NCBI RefSeq assembly: GCF_029643425.1
Contig: NZ_CP119106.1
Span: 1,178,001-1,242,000, forward strand
Direction: 5' to 3'
Origin: Isoptericola sp. AK164
GTDB lineage: Bacteria; Actinomycetota; Actinomycetes; Actinomycetales; Cellulomonadaceae
DNA: 64,000 nt
The notes beneath the pieces are model-generated. The model was not told the DNA's origin and did not search any database. It saw nothing but the letters and a program-made list of their open reading frames with translations. The position numbers and the translations under genes are program-made. This document shows positions 1 through 8,301 of the stretch, piece by piece (within the stretch, counting starts at the first letter, position 1; every line of letters starts with the position of its first letter).

Positions 1-117
1 CGATCGTGCAGGGAGGGCATCGCATGAGCGCGAGGAGCTCCCGCGGAGGGACGGCGAGGGACGAGGTGTGCCGGAGCGAGGCACCGCAGCGATCGTGCAG
101 GGAGGGCATCGCATGAG
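1..117. repeat. 28-bp direct repeat at the window edge (1-28 and 90-117)
   Basis: Positions 1-28 and 90-117 are identical and include a Shine-Dalgarno-like GGGAGGG and an ATG. The period is 89 bp, so this may be the second half of an 89-bp tandem duplication whose first half lies outside the window. The ATG of the first copy (24) opens a 30-codon frame whose TGA (114-116) overlaps the ATG of the downstream MBL gene, so the duplication keeps an ATGA coupling junction. It could instead be an assembly-edge artefact. Confidence 0.7.
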
Positions 118-919
118 ACTCGTGACCGTCGGTGTGTCCGGCTCGCTGCCGGGCCCGGACTCGCCCGCGTCCTGCTACCTGGTGCAGGCCGACGACGGCG
201 AGCGGACCTGGAACGTCGTGCTGGACCTGGGGTCGGGCGCGCTGGGGCCGCTGCAGCGGCACGTCGACCCGGTGGACGTCGACGCGATCGGCCTGTCGCA
301 CCTGCACCCGGACCACTGCTCGGACCTGAGCGGGCTGTACGTCTACCTCAAGTACCACCCCGAGCGCGGCGTCGCCCGCACGGGGGTGCCGCGCGAGCTG
401 CCCGTGCACGGCCCGTCGGGGACGCAGGAGCGTGCGGCGGCGATGTACGGCCTGGAGCCGGACGAGGACATGGCCACCGAGTACGTCTTCCGGACCTGGC
501 GGCCGGGGACGGCGGTGCAGGTCGGTCCGCTGACGCTGGAGCCGTTCACCGTGAACCACCCCGTGGAGGCCTACGGCGTGCGGGTGACCGGGCCGTCGTC
601 GGAGCGTCCGGGGGAGAGCGCGACCCTGGTCTTCTCCGGCGACACCGACGCGTGCCCCGGACTGGTCGAGGGGGCGCGGGGCGCGGACCTGCTGCTGTGC
701 GAGGCGGCGTTCCTCGAGGGGCGCGACGACGGCGTGCAGCGCGGCATCCACCTGACGGGTCGCCGGGCGGGCCGTGTCGCGGCCGAGGCCGGGGTGGGCC
801 GGCTGCTGCTGACGCACCTGCCGGCGTGGACGGACCCTGCTGAGACGCTGGCCGAGGCGCGCGGGGAGTTCGACGGTCCGATCGAGGTCGCGGTCGCGGA
901 CGGCGTGCACACCCTCTGA
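113..919 (+). CDS. MBL-fold metallohydrolase
   Basis: Protein of 268 aa of the metallo-beta-lactamase superfamily, predicted to be a cytosolic zinc-dependent hydrolase. The metal motif HLHPDH lies at residues 63-68. A downstream NHP histidine, FSGDTD aspartate and LLLTHLP histidine supply the remaining ligands expected of the fold. The ATG at 113 is chosen over an in-frame GTG at 68 because GGGAGGG sits about 8 nt upstream. In many actinobacteria a protein of this type lies between glutamate racemase (murI) and rph/rdgB; that order is consistent here, though murI is outside the window. The substrate is unknown; RNase Z-like or phosphodiesterase activity is possible but not shown. Confidence 0.88.
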   Translation: MRLVTVGVSGSLPGPDSPASCYLVQADDGERTWNVVLDLGSGALGPLQRHVDPVDVDAIGLSHLHPDHCSDLSGLYVYLKYHPERGVARTGVPRELPVHGPSGTQERAAAMYGLEPDEDMATEYVFRTWRPGTAVQVGPLTLEPFTVNHPVEAYGVRVTGPSSERPGESATLVFSGDTDACPGLVEGARGADLLLCEAAFLEGRDDGVQRGIHLTGRRAGRVAAEAGVGRLLLTHLPAWTDPAETLAEARGEFDGPIEVAVADGVHTL

Positions 920-942
920 CGCGCCCGCGGCAGCGCTGCCCC

Positions 943-1006
943 CGTCGTGGGCATGAAATCTGCAGCTCTCGACGGTCTCGAGGCTGCATATTTCATGCCC
1001 ACAACG
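943..1006. repeat. Palindromic repeat element, copy 1
   Basis: A 64-bp imperfect inverted repeat. The left arm starts CGTCGTGGGCATGAAATC and the right arm ends ATTTCATGCCCACAACG. The arms are about 30 nt with few mismatches. A closely related copy lies at 1451-1512, so the two bracket the DUF3054 gene. It resembles a REP/MITE-like palindromic unit; it could also terminate the MBL transcript. Confidence 0.8.
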
Positions 1007-1027
1007 GCGCCCGGTAGCCTCGACGCC

Positions 1028-1399
1028 GTGCAGAAGCTTCCCGCCTGGCCCGCGGTCGTGTGCGACCTGGTCTGCGTCCTCGTGTTCACTCTCGTCGGGA
1101 CGGCGAGCCACGCCTCGGCCGGCTCCGCCTGGCACCTCGTGGCCGTCGCCGCGCCGTTCGTGATCGGCCTGGCCGTCGGCTGGCTGGCGACGCGCGCCTG
1201 GCGTGCCCCGGCGCAGCCCTGGCCCACGGGGGTGGCGATCTGGTTCGCCACCGTGGCGCTCGGCGTGCTGCTGCGCCCGCTGTTCACCGGCGGCTTTGCC
1301 TGGACGTTCACGCTGGTCACGGCGGGCTTCCTGGCGCTGACGATGATCGGCTGGCGCCTGCTGGCCACCCTCGCGCAGCGCCGCCGCGCCGCCTCCTGA
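1028..1399 (+). CDS. DUF3054 family membrane protein
   Basis: Protein of 123 aa with four hydrophobic helices and short polar loops, matching the actinobacterial DUF3054 pattern: an N-terminal helix, a central PFVIGLAVGWLATRAW block and a later PTGVAIWFATVALG block. The GTG at 1028 is chosen because the longer reading from 947 would translate the upstream palindromic repeat. Function is unknown; the location is the cytoplasmic membrane. It is flanked on both sides by copies of the same palindrome and appears to be a single-gene unit. Base composition matches the neighbours. Confidence 0.8.
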   Translation: MQKLPAWPAVVCDLVCVLVFTLVGTASHASAGSAWHLVAVAAPFVIGLAVGWLATRAWRAPAQPWPTGVAIWFATVALGVLLRPLFTGGFAWTFTLVTAGFLALTMIGWRLLATLAQRRRAAS

Positions 1400-1432
1400 C
1401 CCGGCGCCCTGACCCGGCGCGTCCTGACCCGG
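1396..1432. repeat. Short direct repeats CCTGACCCGGCG
   Basis: Three copies of CCTGACCCGG(CG) begin at 1396, 1408 and 1423. The first overlaps the stop codon of the DUF3054 gene. Probably replication slippage; no function can be read from it. Confidence 0.6.
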
Positions 1433-1450
1433 CCCGTCACCGCACACCCG

Positions 1451-1512
1451 GTGCGGGCATGAAATCTGCAGCTCGCCGGCACCGGAGAGCTGCAGATTTC
1501 ATGCCCACAACG
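1451..1512. repeat. Palindromic repeat element, copy 2
   Basis: The core at 1455-1506 is a strong inverted repeat: GGGCATGAAATCTGCAGCTC, a 12-nt spacer, then its exact reverse complement, followed by CACAACG as in copy 1. It lies between the convergent DUF3054 and rdgB genes, where a bidirectional terminator would be expected. The near-identity to copy 1 shows it is a repeated element rather than a chance hairpin. Confidence 0.85.
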
Positions 1513-1532
1513 GTCCCGGGGGAGCCCGGCCG

Positions 1533-2201
1533 TCAGAGCGCGGCGGCGACCGCCGGCGCGAGCGACCGCAACGCCTTGCCGCGGTGGCTGATCGCGTTCT
1601 TCTCCTCCGGGCTCAGCTCGGCCGACGTGCGCGTCCCCGGTGAACCGTCCGGACCCGCGGGCTGCTCGGCCGGCACGAGGATCGGGTCGTAGCCGAAACC
1701 ACCCTCACCGCGCGGGGAACGGACCAGCACGCCGGGCATCTCGCCGAGCGCGACCTCCTCACGCCCGTCCGGGGTGACCAGCGCCGCCGCGCACACGAAC
1801 GCCGCCGCGCGGTGCTCGTCGCGGACGTCGCCGAGCTGGGCGAGCAGCAGCTCCAGGTTCGCGACGTCGTCGCCGTGCCGCCCGGCCCAGCGGGCCGAGA
1901 AGATCCCCGGCGCCCCGCCGAGCACGTCGACGCTCAGGCCCGAGTCGTCGGCGACGGCAGGCAGGCCGGTCGCGGCCGCCAGGGCGCGGGCCTTGATCAG
2001 CGCGTTCTCGGCGAACGTCACGCCGTCCTCGACGGGCTCGGGGGCCTCCAGGTCCCCGGCGGTGACGACGGCGTCGTCCGGCAGCGCGTCGAGTCCCGGC
2101 TCGGCGCGCAGGATCGCCAGCAGCTCGACGAGCTTCTTGCGGTTGTGCGTGGCCAGCACGAGCCGTGCGCCGTGCGGGGCCGACGCCGCGGTGCCGGCCA
2201 T
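1533..2201 (-). CDS. rdgB: XTP/dITP diphosphatase (RdgB/HAM1 family)
   Basis: Protein of 222 aa that hydrolyses non-canonical purine triphosphates (XTP, dITP, ITP) to monophosphates, cleaning the nucleotide pool. Family motifs are in order: THNRKKLVE near residue 18, SGLSVDVLGGAPGIFSARW in the middle, GFGYDPIL, and SHRGKALR near the C-terminus. The ATG at 2201 is one base from the rph stop codon (TGAGATG), so the two are co-transcribed and probably translationally coupled. The rph-rdgB pair is common in actinobacteria. The gene converges on DUF3054 across the second palindromic repeat. Confidence 0.96.
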   Translation of the reverse strand: MAGTAASAPHGARLVLATHNRKKLVELLAILRAEPGLDALPDDAVVTAGDLEAPEPVEDGVTFAENALIKARALAAATGLPAVADDSGLSVDVLGGAPGIFSARWAGRHGDDVANLELLLAQLGDVRDEHRAAAFVCAAALVTPDGREEVALGEMPGVLVRSPRGEGGFGYDPILVPAEQPAGPDGSPGTRTSAELSPEEKNAISHRGKALRSLAPAVAAAL

Positions 2202-2202
2202 C

Positions 2203-2940
2203 TCAGGCGTCCTCGGCCAGCGCGGCCTGCTGGGCCTTCGCGAGCTCGGTGGTGCCCGCCACGGCCAGGTCGAGCAGCGCGTCGAGCTCGTGGCGCGCGA
2301 ACGGCACGCCCTCGGCGGTGCCCTGGATCTCGACGAACTCCCCGTCGCCGGTGGTGACGACGTTCATGTCCGTCTCGGCGCGGACGTCCTCGACGTAGGG
2401 CAGGTCCAGCATCGGGGTGCCGTCGATGATGCCGACGCTGACGGCGGCCACCGACCCGGTGAGCACGGTCTTGCCGCGGGCGGTGATCAGGCCCTGGCGG
2501 GTGCCCCAGGCGACCGCGTCCGCCAGCGCCACGTAGGCGCCGGTGATTGCGGCGGTGCGGGTGCCGCCGTCGGCCTGCAGCACGTCGCAGTCCAGCACGA
2601 TCGTGTTCTCCCCGAGCGCGGAGACGTCGACGACGGCGCGCAGGGACCGGCCGATGAGCCGCGAGATCTCGTGGGTGCGGCCGCCGATCTTGCCCTTGAC
2701 GGACTCGCGGGGGCTGCGCTCGTTGGTGGCGCGCGGCAGCATCGCGTACTCGGCGGTCACCCAGCCCTCGCCGGAGCCCTTCTTCCAGCGCGGCACGCCC
2801 TCGGTGAGCGACGCGGTGCACAGCACGCGGGTCTTGCCGAACTCGATGAGCACGGAGCCCTCGGCGTTCTCGCTCCAGTGGCGGGTGATCGTCACGGGGC
2901 GGAGCTGGTCAGGGGTACGGCCGTCAGCGCGAGTGGTCAT
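2203..2940 (-). CDS. rph: Ribonuclease PH
   Basis: Protein of 245 aa, a phosphorolytic 3'-5' exoribonuclease that trims tRNA 3' ends using phosphate. Full-length RNase PH fold: [13 protein letters not shown] at the N-terminus, the RNA-binding [19 protein letters not shown] stretch, [17 protein letters not shown], and the [19 protein letters not shown] active-site region. The ATG at 2940 is preferred over an in-frame upstream start at 2982 because it gives the usual N-terminus and has AGGGTGAGGG just upstream. First gene of the rph-rdgB unit. Confidence 0.97.
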   Translation of the reverse strand: MTTRADGRTPDQLRPVTITRHWSENAEGSVLIEFGKTRVLCTASLTEGVPRWKKGSGEGWVTAEYAMLPRATNERSPRESVKGKIGGRTHEISRLIGRSLRAVVDVSALGENTIVLDCDVLQADGGTRTAAITGAYVALADAVAWGTRQGLITARGKTVLTGSVAAVSVGIIDGTPMLDLPYVEDVRAETDMNVVTTGDGEFVEIQGTAEGVPFARHELDALLDLAVAGTTELAKAQQAALAEDA

Positions 2941-2997
2941 GGCCCTCACCCTAACCGGGCGTCCGGGTACGCCGGCGGGCACCCCGTCCGGCCTGCG

Positions 2998-3840
2998 TCA
3001 CATGCCGAACCGGCGCCGCAGCTCGCGGGCGTGACGCCGCGAGACCTCGACCCGCGAGCGCTGCCGGTCGTCCATGACCACGACGAGCGAGCCCTGGAAG
3101 TCGGGCACGAGCTCGCGCACGTGGTCGAGGTTGACCAGGTAGGAGCGGTGGGCGCGGAAGAAGTGCCCGCGCAGCCGCCGCTCGAGCTCGTTGAGCGACA
3201 TCGTCACCAGCAGCCGCTCGTCGGCCAGCTTGAGGTAGGAGTAGCCGCGGGCGGCGCTGGCGTACACGATCGAGTCGCCGTCGACCAGCACGGTGCGACC
3301 GTCCTTCTGCACGGGGATGCGCACCAGGGTCTCGGCGTCATCGGGCCACGACGGCTGTCCGGACGACGCCGGCCCGGTCGACGGCGATCGGGGCCCGGGC
3401 GGGGGCGGGCTCGTCGCGCTGTCCTCGTCCGCGGAGCGCTCCGCGGCCTGCTCGCCGGCCCCCGCGCCGTCGGACCGCAGCGCCCGCTCCAGCGCCCGCT
3501 GCAGCCGCTCCGCGTCGAACGGCTTGAGCAGGTAGTCCACGGCCGCCAGGTCGAAGGCGTCCACGGCGTGGTCGGGGAACGCGGTGGTGAAGATGACCTT
3601 GGGCGGGTGCGGACGGTCGCGCAGCGCGGCGGCGACCTCCAGGCCGGACCCGCCGGGCATGCGCACGTCCAGCAGCACCAGGTCGTAGTCGAGGGAGTCC
3701 AGCAGCAGCAGGGCCTCCTCGCCGTTGGTGGCCTCGCCCACGACCTGCACCTGCCCGACCTCCTCGAGCAGGTAGCGCAGCTCGGCCCGGGCGGGTGCCT
3801 CGTCGTCCACGATGAGCGCCTTCGGTCGCACGGGCGTCAC
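2998..3840 (-). CDS. LytR/AlgR-type response regulator
   Basis: Protein of 280 aa. Residues 8-120 form a receiver domain (VDDE acidic pocket at 11-14, phospho-acceptor D58 in LLDVRMPG, and a YLLKPF switch region). A low-complexity linker rich in Ser, Pro and Ala follows, then a LytTR DNA-binding domain at about 185-280. The GTG at 3840 overlaps the histidine kinase stop (GTGA), so kinase and regulator are coupled. LytTR regulators of this architecture often control a small number of transport genes; the adjacent symporter pairs are the obvious candidate targets. No operator was identified. Confidence 0.93.
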   Translation of the reverse strand: MTPVRPKALIVDDEAPARAELRYLLEEVGQVQVVGEATNGEEALLLLDSLDYDLVLLDVRMPGGSGLEVAAALRDRPHPPKVIFTTAFPDHAVDAFDLAAVDYLLKPFDAERLQRALERALRSDGAGAGEQAAERSADEDSATSPPPPGPRSPSTGPASSGQPSWPDDAETLVRIPVQKDGRTVLVDGDSIVYASAARGYSYLKLADERLLVTMSLNELERRLRGHFFRAHRSYLVNLDHVRELVPDFQGSLVVVMDDRQRSRVEVSRRHARELRRRFGM

Positions 3841-5171
3841 CTTAGCGGGATCCGCAGGTCGACGGTCGTGCCCTTGCCCGGCCGCGAGGCGACGTCGAAC
3901 GAGTACCGGTCCCCGAACAGCGCGTCGAGGCGCTGGGAGATGTTCCACATGCCCACCCCGGAGTGCCGTGCTCCCGGGCCGGCGCCGTCGGGCCGGCGCC
4001 CGGCCAGCAGCCGCTGCAGCGTCTCCGGCGGCATGCCGACGCCGTCGTCGCTCACCCGGATCGAGGTCGTGCGGGTCAGCGGGTCCACGCGGGCGCGCAG
4101 GTGCACGGTGCCGCCGTCCACGGAGTCGGCGATCCCGTGCTTGACGGCGTTCTCCACCAGCGGCTGGATGACCAGCACCGGCACCCGCGAGGTCAGCACC
4201 TGCGGGTCGATGTCGTAGCGCACCCGCAGGCGGTCGCCGAACCGCGCCTGCTCCAGGGAGACGTACGTGCGCACGAAGAAGTACTCCTGGCTGAACTCCG
4301 CGAAGTGGCCGTCCTGGCGCACGGCGTAGCGGAAGAAGTCGCTGAGCCGCAGCAGGAGCTGGCGGGCCTCCTCGGGATCCGTGCGCGACTTCGAGGCGAT
4401 GGTGTTGAGGATGTTGAACAGGAAGTGCGGGTTGATCTGGGCGCGCAGGGCGTCGAGCTGGGCGTCGGAGGCCAGGTGGCGCTCGCGGTCCATCTCGGCC
4501 AGCTCCAGGTGCAGCGACAGCATCGAGGCCATGTCGTCGACGAGCACGCGCGGGGCCGGCTCGTCCTGGGTTCGGTAGACCTTCAGCGTGCCCACGATCC
4601 GGTCGGCCACGGCCAGCGGGGCGACGACGGCGGTACGCAGCGGGCAGTCCGGCTCCGGGCAGCCGATGCCCTCGCGGGCGTGCACGACGACGGTGCGCCC
4701 CTTGCCGAGGGCGAGCCGCGAGACGCGGGTCTGCATCGCCTGGCCGACCTTGTGGTGGTCGCTGCCGGGTCCGACGAACGCGAGCACCTGCTCGGTGTCG
4801 GTGATGGCGATGGCGTCCCCGCCGAGCAGCGGGCGGATGAGCTGGGCGGTGCGGCGGGCCGCGTCGCGCGTCAGGCCGTGGCGCAGCGGCACGGACCGGC
4901 CGGCGGCGGCGATGGTCAGCCCGTCGCGCATCCCGCGCGGGTCCTGCGGGCGGGACGCGGGCCGCCACGCGCGGGTGCGGGCCGTGGCCCCGGAGCGCGG
5001 GCCGCGCAGCGCCGAGGGGTAGCCGAGCACGACGACGGTGCTCACCACGAGGCCGGCGGCGACGGTGGCCAGCACGTCCAGCGGGGGCGTGACCAGCACC
5101 TGGGTGACCAGGTACACCAGCCCCCAGGCGACGGCGAGGACGACCGCCAGCAGCCAGCTACCGCCGCGCAC
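3837..5171 (-). CDS. LytS-family sensor histidine kinase
   Basis: Protein of 444 aa. Two N-terminal membrane helices (about 5-27 and 31-53) are followed by a GAF-like domain (about 85-215), then the His_kinase domain with phospho-acceptor H249 in INPHFLFNILNTIAS. The HATPase domain contains the N-box PLVENAVKHG and the G-box DDGVGMP. This His-kinase family pairs with LytTR regulators. The GTG at 5171 overlaps the 3' end of the upstream symporter by 14 nt, tying sensor to transporter. It probably senses a carboxylate or redox signal through the GAF domain; that is inference. Confidence 0.93.
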   Translation of the reverse strand: MRGGSWLLAVVLAVAWGLVYLVTQVLVTPPLDVLATVAAGLVVSTVVVLGYPSALRGPRSGATARTRAWRPASRPQDPRGMRDGLTIAAAGRSVPLRHGLTRDAARRTAQLIRPLLGGDAIAITDTEQVLAFVGPGSDHHKVGQAMQTRVSRLALGKGRTVVVHAREGIGCPEPDCPLRTAVVAPLAVADRIVGTLKVYRTQDEPAPRVLVDDMASMLSLHLELAEMDRERHLASDAQLDALRAQINPHFLFNILNTIASKSRTDPEEARQLLLRLSDFFRYAVRQDGHFAEFSQEYFFVRTYVSLEQARFGDRLRVRYDIDPQVLTSRVPVLVIQPLVENAVKHGIADSVDGGTVHLRARVDPLTRTTSIRVSDDGVGMPPETLQRLLAGRRPDGAGPGARHSGVGMWNISQRLDALFGDRYSFDVASRPGKGTTVDLRIPLR

Positions 5172-6852
5172 GCCGCACCTCCCGCCGTCGTCGCCGGGTC
5201 TCGGCCAGGACCAGGCGGGCCAGTGCCACGGCGTGCCGGTCCGCGGCGGTGCCGTGCATGATCAGCCACGACCGCTCGACGTCCGGCGGGGGAGCCGTGC
5301 GCCGGGACACCACCACGGTCACGACCGTGGTCACCGGCGCGGCGAGCAGGGTCGGGGTGAGCAGCAGGTCGGGCCACACGGAGCCGTCGGCGACGGTCCC
5401 GGCGACGAGCATCCCCACGGCGACCGCGACGCCGGTCGACATCCCCGCCACGGCGCCGGCCGCCGTCGTGCGGCGCCACCAGATCGACAGCAGGAACACG
5501 GGGGTCAGCGCCGACCCGGCGATGGCGAACGCCCAGGTGACCATGGTGGCCACGATGGACGGCGTCGAGGCGGAGAACGTCGTGGGACTGAGCAGGAGCC
5601 CCAGGCCGGCCGCGAGGCACGCCGTGGTCAGCGTGGTGACCCGGCCGGCCAGCACGGCCTGGCGCTGCGTCGCACGCGGGTTGATGTGCCGCTCGTAGAC
5701 GTCGTGGCCCCACGAGGTCGCGGCGGCCAGCAGCAGGCCGGCGATGGTCGACAGCACGGCGATGAGTGCGCCGGCGGCGACCACGCCGAGACCGGCGTCG
5801 CCGCCGTAGATGCGTCCCAGCACCGGCAGGGCGTGCTCGGGGACCGTCAGCACGCCGTCGACCGTGAGCTCCTCGAGCCACGCGTTGTCGGCCACGGCGC
5901 GGGGGATCAGCTCGCGGGCCGCCGTGCCCAGCATCACCGCCACGGCGTAGAAGACGCCGGCCAGGCACAGCACCCACACGGTCGTGGTGCGCGCGGCCGT
6001 CCCGGTCGGGGACGTGAAGTAGCGGTTCATCACGTGCGGCAGCCCGGCGGTGCCCATCGCCAGGGTGACGATGAGGGCGAGCTGGCCGAGCACGTCGTAC
6101 CGGGCGCCGGGCTCGCCGAACACGGCCGGCTCGCCCGGGTGGAGCGCGTTCGGCTCGGTGGCCAGGCCGCCGTCGGGGGCCGGGTTGCCCAGCGGGGCGG
6201 TGGAGATCCGCTCGACCGCGTCGCCGTAGTGGAACCCCTCGCCGAGCACGGTGGCGGCGAGCCACAGCAGCGCGCCGAGCAGCAGCAGGAACTGCACCGC
6301 CTGCGTCCACGTGGTGCCGCGCATGCCGCCGAACGAGACCAGCGCGGCCACCACCGCGGTGGAGACCACGATGCCGGTGGCGTAGGGGCTCAGACCTGCC
6401 ACGCCCTGGCCGACCAGCAGCTCCCAGGTGATGCCCGACCCGACGGTCTGCGGCACCAGGTAGGACAGGATGACGAGCTGGACGACCCCGACCGCCACGA
6501 GCCGGACCCGCTCCGAGCCGAGACGCCGGCCCAGGAAGTCCGGGATGGAGAACTCCCCGAACCGGCGCAGCGGCGCGGCGACGAACAGCAGCACGGGCAC
6601 GAACCCGGCGGCGAACCCGACGGCGTACCAGGCGCCGTCCAGACCCGTGGCGTACACCGCGGCCGCGACGCCGAGGAAGGACGCGGCCGAGAAGTAGTCG
6701 CCGCAGATGGCCCAGGCGTTGGTCGCCACCCCCACGCGCTGGCCGGCGAGGTAGAAGTCGACGGTCGAGGTCCCGCGCGGGCGCATCACGACCGCCACGA
6801 CGGTCACCAGGGCCAGCACGGCGGCCAGGGTGAGGCCGCTGGACAGCGTCAA
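5158..6852 (-). CDS. Sodium:solute symporter, acetate/monocarboxylate type
   Basis: Protein of about 564 aa of the SSS family with roughly 13 membrane helices. The N-terminal TVDFYLAGQRVG, the GDYFSAASFLGVAAAVYA stretch and the mid-protein GTAGLPHVMNRYFT are typical of ActP/MctP-like carriers, so acetate, pyruvate or similar carboxylates are likely substrates. I place the start at the TTG at 6852, which overlaps the stop of the DUF485 gene (TTGA); an upstream extension would run through the DUF485 gene in another frame. DUF485 + SSS is the classic actP arrangement. The 3' end overlaps the histidine kinase start. Confidence 0.9.
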   Translation of the reverse strand: MTLSSGLTLAAVLALVTVVAVVMRPRGTSTVDFYLAGQRVGVATNAWAICGDYFSAASFLGVAAAVYATGLDGAWYAVGFAAGFVPVLLFVAAPLRRFGEFSIPDFLGRRLGSERVRLVAVGVVQLVILSYLVPQTVGSGITWELLVGQGVAGLSPYATGIVVSTAVVAALVSFGGMRGTTWTQAVQFLLLLGALLWLAATVLGEGFHYGDAVERISTAPLGNPAPDGGLATEPNALHPGEPAVFGEPGARYDVLGQLALIVTLAMGTAGLPHVMNRYFTSPTGTAARTTTVWVLCLAGVFYAVAVMLGTAARELIPRAVADNAWLEELTVDGVLTVPEHALPVLGRIYGGDAGLGVVAAGALIAVLSTIAGLLLAAATSWGHDVYERHINPRATQRQAVLAGRVTTLTTACLAAGLGLLLSPTTFSASTPSIVATMVTWAFAIAGSALTPVFLLSIWWRRTTAAGAVAGMSTGVAVAVGMLVAGTVADGSVWPDLLLTPTLLAAPVTTVVTVVVSRRTAPPPDVERSWLIMHGTAADRHAVALARLVLAETRRRRREVRRARR

Positions 6853-7184
6853 GGGGTGTCCTCCTCGGCCGCGTCCGCGCCGTCGGGCCCCTGCTCGGCC
6901 GCGCCCAGCATCCGGTGCTCGACGGCCGAGGACAGCCGTGCGGCCGCGATCCCCAGGACGGCGAAGAACAGGTAGAGGCCGAACGCGGCGACGAGGAAGC
7001 CCGGGCTCATGCCGCCCACCAGGCGGGCCTGCGACCACCAGTCCAGCGTGAGGGTGAGCACGGGGAAGGCCGCCACGCCGAGCAGGAACACGACGAAGTA
7101 CCCGACCGAGACGCGGCGCAGCGTGCGGAAGGCCGCGTCCACCTCCGCAGGCGTGTCCCGGGTCCCGACGTCGTCGTCGTCCAT
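6849..7184 (-). CDS. DUF485 domain membrane protein
   Basis: Protein of 111 aa with two membrane helices (about 27-47 and 62-82) and an acidic C-terminal tail. DUF485 proteins are small partners encoded directly upstream of acetate-type SSS symporters (yjcH-actP arrangement). The stop codon overlaps the symporter start. First gene of the minus-strand operon DUF485-symporter-kinase-regulator; the ATG at 7184 is the only sensible start. Confidence 0.85.
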   Translation of the reverse strand: MDDDDVGTRDTPAEVDAAFRTLRRVSVGYFVVFLLGVAAFPVLTLTLDWWSQARLVGGMSPGFLVAAFGLYLFFAVLGIAAARLSSAVEHRMLGAAEQGPDGADAAEEDTP

Positions 7185-7239
7185 GACGGAGAAGCCTACG
7201 GAGCCGCGGCCCCGGGCGGAAGCCGGAGTCCCGGGGCGG

Positions 7240-7701
7240 TCACGACGTCGGCGCGGGGGCCGTGCGCAGCAGCCGGACCCCGGTGGCCAGGAGCACGACG
7301 GCGCCGCCGGCCGCCATGATCAGCCCGATGCCGGGCATGGCCTGGCCCCAGGAGTCCGTGGCCGCGCTGACCTGACCGAGGCGCAGCAGCTGCCACGCCA
7401 CGACGAACGCGACCGCGCCACCGGCGACGAGGCTGTGCGAGACCGCGACCCAGCGGCGGGGGATGACGGCCCCGGCGACGGCGACGAACCCCGCGCACAG
7501 CGTCCACAGGCCCGGGCCGGCCGTGCCGCTCAGGGTGCCGACCGGCGTGATGACCCACGGCAGCAGGCTGCCGACGATCACGGCCAGCGCCCCCAGCAGC
7601 ATGCCGAGACTGCCGGGGTGGAACACCCGGGTCCGTCGGGCCGGCGTCCGACCGCCGGCGCGCAGCAGGTTGCCCAGGGAGGTGCTCGTCGTCGAGGCCA
7701 T
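7240..7701 (-). CDS. Small four-helix membrane protein, unknown function
   Basis: Protein of 153 aa with four hydrophobic segments (about 34-54, 62-80, 91-112 and 122-142) after a basic N-terminal tail. The ATG at 7701 is chosen because the longer reading upstream is arginine-rich and looks like a shadow frame. I do not recognise a named family. It lies between the two oppositely oriented symporter modules and may have its own promoter. It could be accessory to either symporter, but nothing in the sequence shows that. Confidence 0.7.
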   Translation of the reverse strand: MASTTSTSLGNLLRAGGRTPARRTRVFHPGSLGMLLGALAVIVGSLLPWVITPVGTLSGTAGPGLWTLCAGFVAVAGAVIPRRWVAVSHSLVAGGAVAFVVAWQLLRLGQVSAATDSWGQAMPGIGLIMAAGGAVVLLATGVRLLRTAPAPTS

Positions 7702-7977
7702 GGGTCCGACTGTAGGTCGCGTGCGCCGCCGTGCGGCCCGGGAGTCGGTGAGCGGTGCGAACCGTCCCGCGGGCGGTCGACGTGGCCGCCCGAACGGTGC
7801 CGGCACCGGCGGGGGACCGGTCGGTGCCGCCGTCCGACCGTTCGCGGGACGGACCCCGCCGCCCGCCTGTGAAGGTCTTGTGACCCTGCTCACGGGTGCG
7901 ATTCGCTCGGGTGCGTACGAGGACGGACGTGCCCCGGACGACGACGTCCGGGGGAAACGCGACGAAGGGAGCGTCCG

Positions 7978-8301
7978 ATGGTCGACACCGAGCGAGGGAG
8001 CTCGCCGGATCCTGGGCCGCCGCCCCACAACGGGTGGCGTCAGGAGTACTGGAAGAAGAACCTGCGGCTGATGATCGTCCTGCTCAGCATCTGGTTCCTG
8101 GTCTCGTTCGTGTGCGGGATCTTGTTCATCGAGCAGCTCAACACCATCGAGGTCTTCGGCTTCCCCCTGGGGCTGTGGTTCGCCCAGCAGGGCTCGATCT
8201 ACACGTTCATCGTCCTGATCCTCGTGTACACGCTGCGCATGGACAGGCTCGACGACGAGTACGGCGTGGCCGAGCGTGACGAGGAGGGGAACCGACTGTG
8301 A
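7978..8301 (+). CDS. DUF4212 family symporter small subunit
   Basis: Protein of 107 aa with two membrane helices (about 30-53 and 66-86). The WRQEYWKKNLRLMIVLLSIW stretch followed by a FGFPLGLWFAQQG loop is characteristic of the DUF4212 'sodium:solute symporter small subunit' family. GAAGGGAG lies 8 nt before the ATG. The stop overlaps the GTG of the next gene (GTGA), so it is translated together with the symporter. Confidence 0.92.
   Translation: MVDTERGSSPDPGPPPHNGWRQEYWKKNLRLMIVLLSIWFLVSFVCGILFIEQLNTIEVFGFPLGLWFAQQGSIYTFIVLILVYTLRMDRLDDEYGVAERDEEGNRL

Noticed and set aside
1774-4218. Very long open frame (814 codons) on the plus strand over rdgB, rph and the LytR gene
   Set aside because: It is antisense to three recognisable genes, is low complexity (Gly/Ala/Val/Arg repeats), and such shadow frames occur opposite most genes here because of the high GC content. 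The same applies to long antisense frames over the XDH and GH81 genes.
7702-7977. Small ORFs in the region before the DUF4212 gene
   Set aside because: Frames here are Arg/Pro/Gly-rich with no ribosome binding site; the 276 bp look like promoter and leader sequence for the flanking divergent genes.
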